From positions 62,001 through 126,000 of the forward strand of contig JBDUYP010000022.1 of assembly GCA_039944535.1 (NCBI GenBank): 64,000 nt of DNA, in the 5' to 3' direction. A model generated the notes under the pieces. The model was given only the letters and a program-made list of their open reading frames with translations. It made no database searches and was not told the origin of the DNA. A program made the position numbers and the translations under genes. Source of the stretch: JAMZMI01 sp039944535. Lineage in GTDB: Bacteria; Bacteroidota; Bacteroidia; Cytophagales; Cyclobacteriaceae. Each line of letters starts with the position of its first letter. The first letter of the stretch is position 1. Of the stretch, positions 44,201 to 53,000 are shown in pieces.

Positions 44201-44208
44201 TAACTTTG
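44201..44208 (+). promoter_or_regulatory. Promoter -7 element of the namZ-like gene
   Basis: TAACTTTG is an exact TAnnTTTG match. The frame is open from a TTG within it, so the real start must be downstream: 44209, 44221 or 44230. Confidence 0.5.
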
Positions 44209-44220
44209 ATGCAATTATAC

Positions 44221-45393
44221 ATGATCTCTATGTTGATAAAGCACTTGCTTCTCTTCTTATTTGTTTCAATCTCTTTTTCCTGCTCTGATGCAAAGGCCGA
44301 CAAGTCTGGGATTTTGCCGGGCGCATATCAGATGGGCCAATACCTTCCTCTTCTGGAAGGAAAATCAGTAGGCCTTTTCGTGAATCATACGGCGCTGATC
44401 AACGACACGCATTTGGCGGATAGCCTAATGGATCGGGGGATCACAATCAAAAGTGTTTTCACTCCTGAACATGGATTTAAAGGAAACTACAGCGATGGAG
44501 AGAAAATAGAACAAGAAAATATACAGAAGTCATTCGAACTGATTTCGCTTTATGGAAAGCACAAAAAACCCTCTAAAGAACAGATAGAAGGGCTCGATAT
44601 TTTAGTTATCGACATCCAGGAAGTTGGCGTGCGTTTTTACACTTACTCCAGCACGATGACTTATCTCATGGAAGCATGCGCTAAATATGATGTCCCTGTT
44701 TTGATTTTGGATAGACCAAACCCAAATGGCAGCTATGTAGATGGGCCTGTTCTCGATACTGATTTGAGTTCGTTTGTGGGCTTGCACCCAATACCAATTG
44801 TTCACGGCCTCACACTTGGCGAACTGGCCTATATGATAAACGATGAAGGCTGGTTGAGCGACGGTTTACAATGCAATCTGGAGATTGTAAAAGTTCGCAA
44901 CTGGACGCACAATGACTTTTACACTCTTCCTGTTAAGCCATCCCCTAACCTTCCCAATGATCTTTCAGTGGCTCTTTACCCGTCATTGGCGCTATTCGAA
45001 GGAACCATCGTGTCGATTGGAAGAGGGACGGAAAAGCAATTTCAGATAGTCGGTCACCCTTCTTACCCTGATAGCAGTTTTGCTTTCACTCCAGAGCCCA
45101 ATGAAGGTTCGAAGCATCCGCCCTTGCGCGGTGAAAAATGTTTCGGCATTGATCTTTCGGACAGCACCATCCAGAATGAATTTTCGCTGAAGTATTTATT
45201 GCACTTTTACGAACAACTTAATGGAAAGACGGAAAAACCCTTTTTCAACGCATACTTCAGAAAGCTAGCCGGAACAGATGAGCTCAAAAAACAAATCGAG
45301 TCGGGCATGAGCGAAACAGAAATAAGAAAAACGTGGGAAGAAGACCTGAAAGCTTATAAAGCTATCAGGTCAAAGTATCTACTCTATAAATAG
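44221..45393 (+). CDS. DUF1343 / NamZ-like exo-muramidase, lipoprotein
   Basis: A protein of about 390 residues with a lipoprotein signal (FVSISFSC) and the DUF1343 fold: GKSVGLFVNHTALIND, VFTPEHGFKG, DILVIDIQEVGVRFYTYSSTM, LILDRPNPNG, and KPSPNLPNDLSVALYPSLALFEGT. Members related to NamZ remove N-acetylmuramic acid from the ends of peptidoglycan fragments. It therefore probably works in cell-wall recycling in the periplasm. Three ATGs (44209, 44221, 44230) are possible; the one at 44221 or 44230 gives the best signal peptide, because the first is only one base after the promoter element. It ends one base before the convergent hydrolase gene. Confidence 0.88.
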   Translation: MISMLIKHLLLFLFVSISFSCSDAKADKSGILPGAYQMGQYLPLLEGKSVGLFVNHTALINDTHLADSLMDRGITIKSVFTPEHGFKGNYSDGEKIEQENIQKSFELISLYGKHKKPSKEQIEGLDILVIDIQEVGVRFYTYSSTMTYLMEACAKYDVPVLILDRPNPNGSYVDGPVLDTDLSSFVGLHPIPIVHGLTLGELAYMINDEGWLSDGLQCNLEIVKVRNWTHNDFYTLPVKPSPNLPNDLSVALYPSLALFEGTIVSIGRGTEKQFQIVGHPSYPDSSFAFTPEPNEGSKHPPLRGEKCFGIDLSDSTIQNEFSLKYLLHFYEQLNGKTEKPFFNAYFRKLAGTDELKKQIESGMSETEIRKTWEEDLKAYKAIRSKYLLYK

Positions 45394-46401
45394 TCAATCT
45401 TCTACCACCAGTCGCTCCGCCCCTGAGTGAGGATTGTCTTCTTTGAGGTGGGCATTCATCCATTTCCTGATATTGTCCATCACCTCAGCCTTATGATTCA
45501 CACAACCGTGGTTGTCATCGACATACGTGATGAACTTATATGGCACACCATGTTTGTCCAGGCTATCCGCAAAAACTGGAATCTGACCATAATCAACACT
45601 TTTATCTGCCGTGCCATGCAAAATCAGAATAGGAACTTCGGGCGATAATTTATCAGCCCAATAAACCGCTGATCTGTTTATTATAGCTTCCGCCCTATTA
45701 GACTCAAAGTCCGGCACCAGCCATTTGCATACTTCACCAATCTCAGAATGATACTCGATAGTATGCTCAAGGTCTGTAATCCCACCAAGGGTTGCCACGC
45801 ACTTGAGCCTATCGCTTGTTTCATTTTTCACGGTGAGATAAGTCATCATGCCTCCACGACTCACCCCTAAAATTCCAACCCTGGAATTATCAACACCTTC
45901 AAGGTTACCAAGCGCATCAATCAGATTGGACACATCAGCAACATCAGCACCTCCAAATTCCTCCTTCCCTTCACTGCCTGAGTTGCCTCGGTAATTACTC
46001 CCTGCAACTATATAACCCTCTGCCGCCAAGGGACCAAAAACCTCCACGGCATGAGCTACCAATAAATGGCCATATTCCTGATTGCCACCTCTGTTAAATA
46101 TCACAACGGGCAAATCCTCAGATACATTCTTAGGTTTGACAACAAAACCTGTGACTATCAAACCATCACTATTGTAGGCCATTCTGAAGATTTCAACGTC
46201 ATCTAAAAACTCATAATTTTCGGGATGATGCTCCACCCTCTTGTAGATGGGTGTTTGAGATACATCCACAGGCTTAATCTTGATTTGTTCTTCTAAATCA
46301 AACCCGTCGAAGGATTGCCTAACTTCCTCAGGTGTGGCCTTTTTCTGTTGACCACATGTCGCTAAAAGGAATAGAAGTGAAATGAGAGGAATATATTTCA
46401 T
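45394..46401 (-). CDS. Alpha/beta-hydrolase lipoprotein (prolyl-oligopeptidase-like)
   Basis: A 335-residue protein with a lipoprotein signal (FLLATCGQQ). The hydrolase domain begins around residue 95 (VVIFNRGGNQEYG). The nucleophile elbow is GVSRGGMM with Ser181, the acid lies in LILHGTADKSVDYGQ, and the His is in DDNHGCVNH. The order and spacing fit S9-type peptidases or esterases. The substrate is unknown. Its start overlaps the end of the GldL-like gene by four bases, so it is third in a run with padR. Confidence 0.87.
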   Translation of the reverse strand: MKYIPLISLLFLLATCGQQKKATPEEVRQSFDGFDLEEQIKIKPVDVSQTPIYKRVEHHPENYEFLDDVEIFRMAYNSDGLIVTGFVVKPKNVSEDLPVVIFNRGGNQEYGHLLVAHAVEVFGPLAAEGYIVAGSNYRGNSGSEGKEEFGGADVADVSNLIDALGNLEGVDNSRVGILGVSRGGMMTYLTVKNETSDRLKCVATLGGITDLEHTIEYHSEIGEVCKWLVPDFESNRAEAIINRSAVYWADKLSPEVPILILHGTADKSVDYGQIPVFADSLDKHGVPYKFITYVDDNHGCVNHKAEVMDNIRKWMNAHLKEDNPHSGAERLVVED

Positions 46402-47006
46402 GCGGACTCGATCGAAGTTTTGTACATCCTAAAGAATAAGAAAGGCAAGAACCCAAAACCAAAAATTACAAAGGCAGAAACAACCAACACTACCGATCCT
46501 GGTAAATGTAAAATCTTAAAAACTCCTCCAAAACAAAATAGAAGAAAGCTGGAAGCCCCCAGAATCCATTTCATTTTCTCAGAAAGAACAGCATGTACCT
46601 CTGTCTTAAACTTATTGATAAGCACAAGCGGCACGAAAACACAGGCCATTCCTAAAAGTCCAACTAAAAAAAGCGTAGCACCCGGCCAGTGAAGAAGCTT
46701 AAACAATAATCCAATCGTTGCAATCAGTGCAAACAAAAATCCAGAAATGTAAGTCAATCGTTTCATGTTCATAATTTTGTTATAGTTCAATAAAAAAAAA
46801 GTTTCATTTTGAATCTCTCCATATCCATTGGGAGAGGTCTGTAAAAAAGCCTTTTGGTAGGCCTGTTCGAAATCCAGGCCCTTTTTCATATCTATTTCTA
46901 TCAGGCAGCACATGTGATCAAGCAAATCATCCTTTAGCTCTGCACTGGTAATCCCACTTTCGGAAATTTCATTACCTATCAAGTCAACTTGCTCATCGGT
47001 TATCAT
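46398..47006 (-). CDS. Membrane protein with two GldL-like 'LLHWPG' helical hairpins
   Basis: A 202-residue protein. The N-terminal 75 residues are soluble and helical (MITDEQVDLIGNEISESGI ... DDLLDHMCCLIE), like the PadR-linked HAAS-type domain. Then follow four transmembrane helices in two hairpins, each holding the same motif: GLLFKLLHWPGATLFLVGL and GVFKILHLPGSVVLVV. The motif resembles the GldL transmembrane region, where it supports proton-driven gliding motors. Here the context is a padR gene four bases upstream by overlap, so the protein is more likely the target or partner of the PadR regulator than a motor part. Confidence 0.75.
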   Translation of the reverse strand: MITDEQVDLIGNEISESGITSAELKDDLLDHMCCLIEIDMKKGLDFEQAYQKAFLQTSPNGYGEIQNETFFLLNYNKIMNMKRLTYISGFLFALIATIGLLFKLLHWPGATLFLVGLLGMACVFVPLVLINKFKTEVHAVLSEKMKWILGASSFLLFCFGGVFKILHLPGSVVLVVSAFVIFGFGFLPFLFFRMYKTSIESA

Positions 47007-47350
47007 ATGGTCATTTTTAAGTTTGAATCTTTGAAAATCACACTCTCCACTGTACTTATAAAGTCCTTCAAATCAGCCATTTGAATAGCCGTTTCCTTCT
47101 TCCCTGCTGTCGTCAGATAGTAATACTTCCTCACACGTTTGCCGATACTCTGCTCTTCATAATTCACAATACCATCTTTGAGCAGCTTATGAAGTGCCGG
47201 ATAAAGTGAGCCATCCTTCAAAAGGATCTTTCCATCCGTTAATTCTTTGACCCGCTGAGATATTTCATATCCGTACATTCTACCATTCTCCTTTAGAAGT
47301 TTCAGGATCATTATCCCAATGGTACCTTTTAAAAGTTCTTTTGAATACAT
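47003..47350 (-). CDS. PadR-family transcriptional regulator
   Basis: A 115-residue winged-helix protein: KGTIGIMILKLLKENGRMYGYEI, the DGSLYPALHKLLKDG recognition helix, and the C-terminal helix for dimerisation. PadR proteins usually repress their own promoter. The start (MYSKELLKGTIG) fits PadR N-termini well. The inverted repeat GATACAT-N9-ATGTATC sits inside its promoter, as expected. It overlaps the GldL-like membrane gene by four bases, the common padR plus membrane-protein pair. Confidence 0.92.
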   Translation of the reverse strand: MYSKELLKGTIGIMILKLLKENGRMYGYEISQRVKELTDGKILLKDGSLYPALHKLLKDGIVNYEEQSIGKRVRKYYYLTTAGKKETAIQMADLKDFISTVESVIFKDSNLKMTI

Positions 47351-47354
47351 AGAT

Positions 47355-47384
47355 CAAAGATACATAGAAATATGATGTATCAAA
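47355..47384 (-). promoter_or_regulatory. padR promoter with embedded operator
   Basis: On the minus strand there is a full Bacteroidota promoter: TTTG (47384-47381), 18 bases, then TATCTTTG (47362-47355). A perfect inverted repeat, gatacat (47359-47365) and atgtatc (47375-47381), spaced by 9, covers the space between both elements. A related atacataga also sits at 47346-47354 around the start codon. The site fits the known PadR pattern ATGTAT/ATACAT. The ATG at 47350 is only 4 bases after the -7 element. Confidence 0.8.
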
Positions 47385-47415
47385 ATTCTAGATATAAAAA
47401 ATTGATTCGATCTGC

Positions 47416-47423
47416 TAGCTTTG
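47416..47423 (+). promoter_or_regulatory. Promoter -7 element of fmt
   Basis: TAGCTTTG is an exact TAnnTTTG match, ending 7 bases before the first ATG of fmt (47431). Confidence 0.55.
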
Positions 47424-47430
47424 CTGACTC

Positions 47431-48348
47431 ATGGAAAAAATGAGAATCGTATTTATGGGCACCCCCGAGTTTGCGGTAGCGAGTCTGCAAGCTTTGGTTG
47501 AAGCCGGTTGTAATATTGTTGGAGTCATTACGGCTCCAGACAAACCCATGGGTAGAGGTAAAAAGCTCGGCACCAGCGCCGTAAAAGATTATGCGCTTTC
47601 GCAAAACCTCAACATACTGCAGCCTACCAATCTGAAAGAGCCTGAATTTCTGACTGAACTCAAAAACCTCAATGCAGACTTGCAGATAGTAGTAGCGTTC
47701 AGAATGCTTCCCGAAGCGGTCTGGGATATGCCTCACCTGGGCTCATACAACCTACACGGCTCTCTGCTACCCGATTATAGAGGTGCTGCTCCTATCAACT
47801 GGGCCATAATCAACGGTGAGAAAGAAACGGGAGTAACCACGTTCAAACTCAAACACGAAATAGATACGGGCAATATCCTTTTTCAGGAAAAAGAGCCAAT
47901 CCATTATGAGGACAATGTGGGGACCGTATATGAAAGACTGATGCAGCGAGGAGCCAAATTGATTGTAAAAACGGTGGTTGCAGTGGCTTCAGAAAATGCA
48001 GAACTCAAGCCGCAGAATTCCTCCAAAGAATTAAAGCATGCTCCCAAGATATTCAGAGAAGATTGTGAAATCAATTGGGATCAGCAATCTGAAAAAATCC
48101 GTGATTTCATTCGTGGTTTGAGTCCCTACCCGGCTGCATGGACCACACTTCATGATTTGACTTTCAAGATATATCAGGCCGAAGTATCAGATAAGACCTA
48201 CAACCAGACAGGCGGCACATTCCAGTCCGATAACAAAACCTATCTTGATGTTGTAACGGCAGATGGTGCCCTGACTTTGAAAGAAGTACAACTTCAGGGC
48301 AAAAAGAGAATGTCTATTGAAGATTTTTTGAGAGGATATACAGTATAA
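47431..48348 (+). CDS. fmt: Methionyl-tRNA formyltransferase
   Basis: A 305-residue protein: RIVFMGTPEFAVASLQALVEAG at the start, the catalytic HGSLLPDYRGAAPINWAIING (with Asn just before, LGSYNLHGS), and the C-terminal domain (LRGYTV end) that binds tRNA. It formylates Met-tRNA for initiation. A second ATG at 47440 (MRIVFMGTPEF) is also possible. It is the first gene of a run fmt-folA-membrane protein-SDR-subtilase with gaps of at most six bases or overlaps. Confidence 0.96.
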   Translation: MEKMRIVFMGTPEFAVASLQALVEAGCNIVGVITAPDKPMGRGKKLGTSAVKDYALSQNLNILQPTNLKEPEFLTELKNLNADLQIVVAFRMLPEAVWDMPHLGSYNLHGSLLPDYRGAAPINWAIINGEKETGVTTFKLKHEIDTGNILFQEKEPIHYEDNVGTVYERLMQRGAKLIVKTVVAVASENAELKPQNSSKELKHAPKIFREDCEINWDQQSEKIRDFIRGLSPYPAAWTTLHDLTFKIYQAEVSDKTYNQTGGTFQSDNKTYLDVVTADGALTLKEVQLQGKKRMSIEDFLRGYTV

Positions 48349-48354
48349 TTGAAC

Positions 48355-48855
48355 ATGATAATTTCCATGATAGCGGCCATGAGCCAAAACAGAGTGATTG
48401 GCAAAAACAATGACTTGCCGTGGCATCTGCCGGATGACTTCAGTTTTTTCAAAACCAAAACCAAAGGCCACTTTGTGCTGATGGGAAGGAAAAACTATGA
48501 CTCTCTTCCTCATAAATTCAAACCCCTTCCTGACAGAACAAATGTGGTGATCACCCGAAAAGCAGGCTTCTCAGCAGAGGGTACAACAACTGTTCATTCT
48601 CTGGAAGACGCCATCGACCAAGCGAAAACGGCCGAAGATTCAGAAGCATTTATCATAGGAGGTGGACAAATATATAAGCTAGGGCTTGAGCATGCGGATC
48701 GCATTTATTTAACGGAGATCCATGGGCAAGTAGAAGGTGATACTTATTTCCCGGAATTTGACAAGTCAGTCTGGAAAGAGATTTCCCGGGAACATCATCC
48801 CGCAGATGAAAAGCATCAATTTGCGTTTGATTTCGTTATTTATGAGAAACAATAA
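48355..48855 (+). CDS. folA: Dihydrofolate reductase
   Basis: I take the ATG at 48355 (MIISMIAAMSQNRVIGKNND), giving 166 residues; an in-frame TTG directly after the fmt stop is less likely. The signatures are LPWHLPDDFSFFK, GHFVLMGRKNYDSLP, RTNVVITRK, and IIGGGQIYKLGLEHADRIYLTEI. It reduces dihydrofolate to tetrahydrofolate, the precursor of the formyl donor used by Fmt, so the pairing makes metabolic sense. Confidence 0.96.
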   Translation: MIISMIAAMSQNRVIGKNNDLPWHLPDDFSFFKTKTKGHFVLMGRKNYDSLPHKFKPLPDRTNVVITRKAGFSAEGTTTVHSLEDAIDQAKTAEDSEAFIIGGGQIYKLGLEHADRIYLTEIHGQVEGDTYFPEFDKSVWKEISREHHPADEKHQFAFDFVIYEKQ

Positions 48856-48858
48856 CCC

Positions 48859-49248
48859 ATGGAATCAAACAAACGCATCCTCAGCATACTGCATATCATT
48901 TATGGCACATTGACACTCGTCACCTTTTTGATAGTCAATACCATTTTTCAGAGCATTTTCCCCTTCATCATCAATGAAGTAGATTCAGAAGAAAAAATGA
49001 TCATTGGAACGGTCACTTATTTGATTCGGGTAATCGCTTTGGTATTGGTGTTTACGGTTCCATTGCCCTCTATTGTAGGAGGTATTGCCATGCTGAATGG
49101 TAAAAAATGGGGAATGATTCCCTTACTCATTTCGGGCTGTCTATCACTGCTCAGTTTTCCGCTTGGGATGGCACTAGGCATTTATACCATTTGGGTCTTC
49201 GTACAGGATCAAAAACAAAACAAACTCAATGACCAAAATCAAGGATAG
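48859..49248 (+). CDS. Small membrane protein of unknown function
   Basis: A 129-residue protein with three or four hydrophobic helices (SILHIIYGTLTLVTFLIVNTIF; IRVIALVLVFTVPLPSIVGGI; GMIPLLISGCLSLLSFPLG) and a polar tail (QDQKQNKLNDQNQG). It resembles small four-helix proteins common in Bacteroidota, unnamed. It starts four bases after folA and its tail overlaps the SDR gene by 20 bases. Confidence 0.75.
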   Translation: MESNKRILSILHIIYGTLTLVTFLIVNTIFQSIFPFIINEVDSEEKMIIGTVTYLIRVIALVLVFTVPLPSIVGGIAMLNGKKWGMIPLLISGCLSLLSFPLGMALGIYTIWVFVQDQKQNKLNDQNQG

Positions 49249-50026
49249 CGTAGTATTGATAACCGGAGCATCATCCGGAATTGGGGAGGCACTGGCATAT
49301 GAAATGGCCAAAAAAGGAGCTAAACTCATACTATCAGCGAGAAGAAAAGAAGAACTGGAGAGGGTAAAATCTGCGTGCGTCTCACCCGAAGATGTTCATG
49401 TGCTTCCTCTTGATTTAGCGGATGCAGAATCTATAATACCTACGGCAAAAGAAGCTGAGAACATCTATGGCCACATTGATATTTTGGTCAATTGTGGAGG
49501 GATAAGTCAACGAGACAAAGTGATCAACACAAAGATGGATGTAGATCGGCAACTCATGGAGATCAATTATTTTGGATCGATTGCCATGACCAAAGCTCTA
49601 TTACCGAAAATGGTAGAACGAAAAACCGGACACCAGGTCATCATTACCTCGGCTACAGGCATAGTCAGCACGCCATTTCGCTCCTCTTACGCAGCATCCA
49701 AACACGCACTGCATGGATTCTATGATGCACTCCGCGCCGAACACCATGACGAAGGTCTCAAAGTAAGCATCGTACTGCCAGGGTATGTCAAAACAAAAAT
49801 CAGCTACAATGCACTGATGGGCGATGGCTCAAAACAAAATACAATGGATAAAGCTCAGGAAAACGGGCTATCTCCGGAGCAATGCGCACGAAAAACAGTT
49901 CAGGCAATAGAGCGCAACAAAGAGGAAGTATATATCGGCGGATTTCGTGAAGTGGCAGGAATTTACATTAAACGATTCTTTCCTGGCTTGTTTTCAAGTA
50001 TTGTAAGAAAAACGGCTGTTACCTAA
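49229..50026 (+). CDS. SDR oxidoreductase (DHRS7B-like)
   Basis: A 265-residue classical SDR: LITGASSGIGEALAYEMAKKG, VNCGGISQR in place of the usual NNAG, TSATGIVSTPF with the catalytic Ser, and YAASKHALHGFYDALRAE. The extended form with a C-terminal hydrophobic end (YIKRFFPGLFSSIVR) resembles DHRS7B-type enzymes. The substrate is unknown. Its stop overlaps the start of the subtilase gene (TAATG). Confidence 0.9.
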   Translation: MTKIKDSVVLITGASSGIGEALAYEMAKKGAKLILSARRKEELERVKSACVSPEDVHVLPLDLADAESIIPTAKEAENIYGHIDILVNCGGISQRDKVINTKMDVDRQLMEINYFGSIAMTKALLPKMVERKTGHQVIITSATGIVSTPFRSSYAASKHALHGFYDALRAEHHDEGLKVSIVLPGYVKTKISYNALMGDGSKQNTMDKAQENGLSPEQCARKTVQAIERNKEEVYIGGFREVAGIYIKRFFPGLFSSIVRKTAVT

Positions 50027-53000
50027 TGATCTTTCGCTTTTGCATAATATCCTTTCTTCTGGCAGGTTGGCTATCAGGTCATGCACAGGCCGACTATTCC
50101 AATCTCGATCTTTCCAAAATCCGAAAAGATGCGATCGTTGTGAAAATTGGCGATGAAGAGCAGGCCTCCAACCGCAGCAATACCCTCACACGCTCTCGCA
50201 TTTCATCTTTTCTTTTTGCAAAAAGCATTTCCCCTATCCTCAAAGCGGAAAACAAAAAGTCTGTTTTGTCTGGCATCTACAAAATTCAGCTTCGTCAGGG
50301 AACAGATATACCTCAAACACTGCAACAGCTTTCTCAGTACGCAAATGTGATCTATGCTGAGCCTATCTACTATGCTGAGGCTCTACAAATCCCAGATGAC
50401 CCGCAAGCACACCCTTCATCCGGAAGTCAATATCACCTCACCAATATTCAGGCCTATGACGCGTGGGACATCAGCACCGGAAGCGCCGATATAGTTATAG
50501 GCATCTCCGATACGGGTATAGATTTTGACCATGAAGACATTGCAACAAAAATATACACCAACCCAAATGAGATTCCAAAAAATGGTGTTGATGACGATGA
50601 AAATGGGTTCATCGATGATATTCATGGGTACGATTTTGGTGATGACAACAATGACCCTCAATGCACCAACAGCTATCATGGCAACTTTGTGGCCGGACTG
50701 GCTGGAGCAGCCACCAACAATGGAATAGGCATAGCCGGAGTAGGTTATGATTGTGCGATTAGCCCGCTCAAAATCTTTCCTGATGGTGAAAATCTGGCTT
50801 ATGCAGCCTATGAGGGCATTGTTTACGCAGCAGACAATGGGTATGATATTGTCAACCTCTCCTATGGCAATGCTGGTTCATTTACCCAATTCAATCAGGA
50901 CATCATCGACTATGCCGTTCTGGAAAAAGATTTGGTTATCATAGCCGCAGGAGGAAATTCAGGAATAGAGGAAAACTTCTATCCGGCTAGCTATGATCAC
51001 GTCTTATCCGTAGGCTGGACCAACTATACTGATGATCGTTCACCTAGCTCAACCTACAGCTACAATATTGACCTGATGGCACCCGGTGTTGGTGTTTATT
51101 CGTCATTGGACGGTGGCTACAGCTCAGCCTCCGGCTCATCTTATGCATCACCTATAGTCGCAGGTGCAGCAGGTCTGGTAAAGGATGTATATCCTTATCT
51201 GAATGCCGAGCAAATCATGGAGGTATTGCGGGTTACCACCGATAATATTTATGACATTGGTACTAATAGCGATTACGAAGGAAAGCTTGGTTCAGGCAGA
51301 TTGAATATTTACAATGCCTTGACCAGGGACACGCTAAAATCCGTCAGAGCAAGAGAAATATCATATTCAGCTCAATATGACGGTTACGTCTTTTTCGGAG
51401 ATACTGTTAACCTTTCATTTAAGCTAAAATCTTATCTGGGAGCTATTGATGCTGGGACGCTCACATTATCCAGTCCGTCGGACTATGTTACGATTCTAAA
51501 CGAAACCCTTAGCTTTTCTTTTAGCGATTCCATGCAGACCAAAGCATTTGATATACATGAATCCTTTGTGATCTCCCCAAACGCCCCACCTGATACGACA
51601 ATTCCTATTCGAATGGATTTTTCCGACGGGGAATATCAAGATTTTCAATATTTCACATTGGAAACTTCACCAGACTACCTTACTGTGTACAATGAAGCCA
51701 TGGGATTGACCCTTTCAGGAAACGGCAACCTCGGATATGCGGACGATAACTTCAAAAACGGGTCGGGCTTCCTATGGAATGACATCACGCTTGCCAGAAG
51801 CCTTGGAATTATCATAGCTAATGCGAAAGACAGTGTTTCTGACAATGTCACGTCGAACCTAAGCCAGCTGACAAGAGACGAAGATTTGGTTAGCATTGAC
51901 CCAATAAAATTCCACTCCTCTGAGCTGGCAGACTCGTACACCTATGCCAGCTTCCAAGACAGCACAGCACATGCTCTCGGAATCAAGGTAGAGCAAAAGT
52001 CCTTCGCCTTTAGCGACTCATTACTTCAAGATTTCATTATACTGGAATACAGGCTAACCAACCTTGAAAATGACAGTATTCATGATTTATCCATTGGTCT
52101 ATTCTCTGACTGGCAACTTGCTGATAATAATAAAAACAAGGCTCTAACAGACAGTGAAACAGGAATAGCATATGCTTATGATGAGGTAGATAACCACGCC
52201 GGAATGAAGTGGTATGGCATCAATCAACCCATTTCACAATCGATAGATTTAGACGATCAGGGTGAAGCTGTATCAGACTTGCCGAATACGATAAACGACT
52301 CCATCAAACACAAACTCATATCGGAGGCTTTGCTGGATAGTGCTGGTTTTTTGGAATCCACAGGCAACAACATAGCTCAGGTATCAGCCATTCCAAAAGT
52401 GGAGCTGGCACCCTTTGAGTCTCGCAAAGTTGCCGTGATACTGGCGGCAGCTTCCTCATTGGCTGATTTGAAAACAGTCATTACGAGAGCAGAATCAACC
52501 TACACTGAAATACTGGAATCTCCGCCTGTAAGTGAATCCTTCAGCTCATGCAATGGCGCCTCATTGGCCATTGATCCTGCGAGTGGGACAAACTTCAGGT
52601 TCTTTTCTGACCCTGTTGGTCAAAACCTGATTGCAGAAAACGACACCCTATTTACCGGGAGTATCTCCTCCGATACGTCTTTCTACCTGCAAAACATAGA
52701 TAGCCTCTATGCCCGGGACATTCAGAGAATAGACATCTCCCTCGTGTCAAAAGTGGCAGAATTTACCATGAGCACCGACACTCTTTACCTCGATAATCCA
52801 TCACTCAACATGGTGTCATTTGAAGATCAGAGTTTTATGCCCACCACATGGGAATGGGATTTTGGAAATGGAACGCTGGCCTCAGCTCAAAACCCTGAAA
52901 TCAACTTTAGGGAAGCTGGCACCTACGAAATTTCCCTGACAGTAGAAACGGAAGATGGTTGTATTGATACACAAACAAAACAGCTCACCGTCGCAAACAG

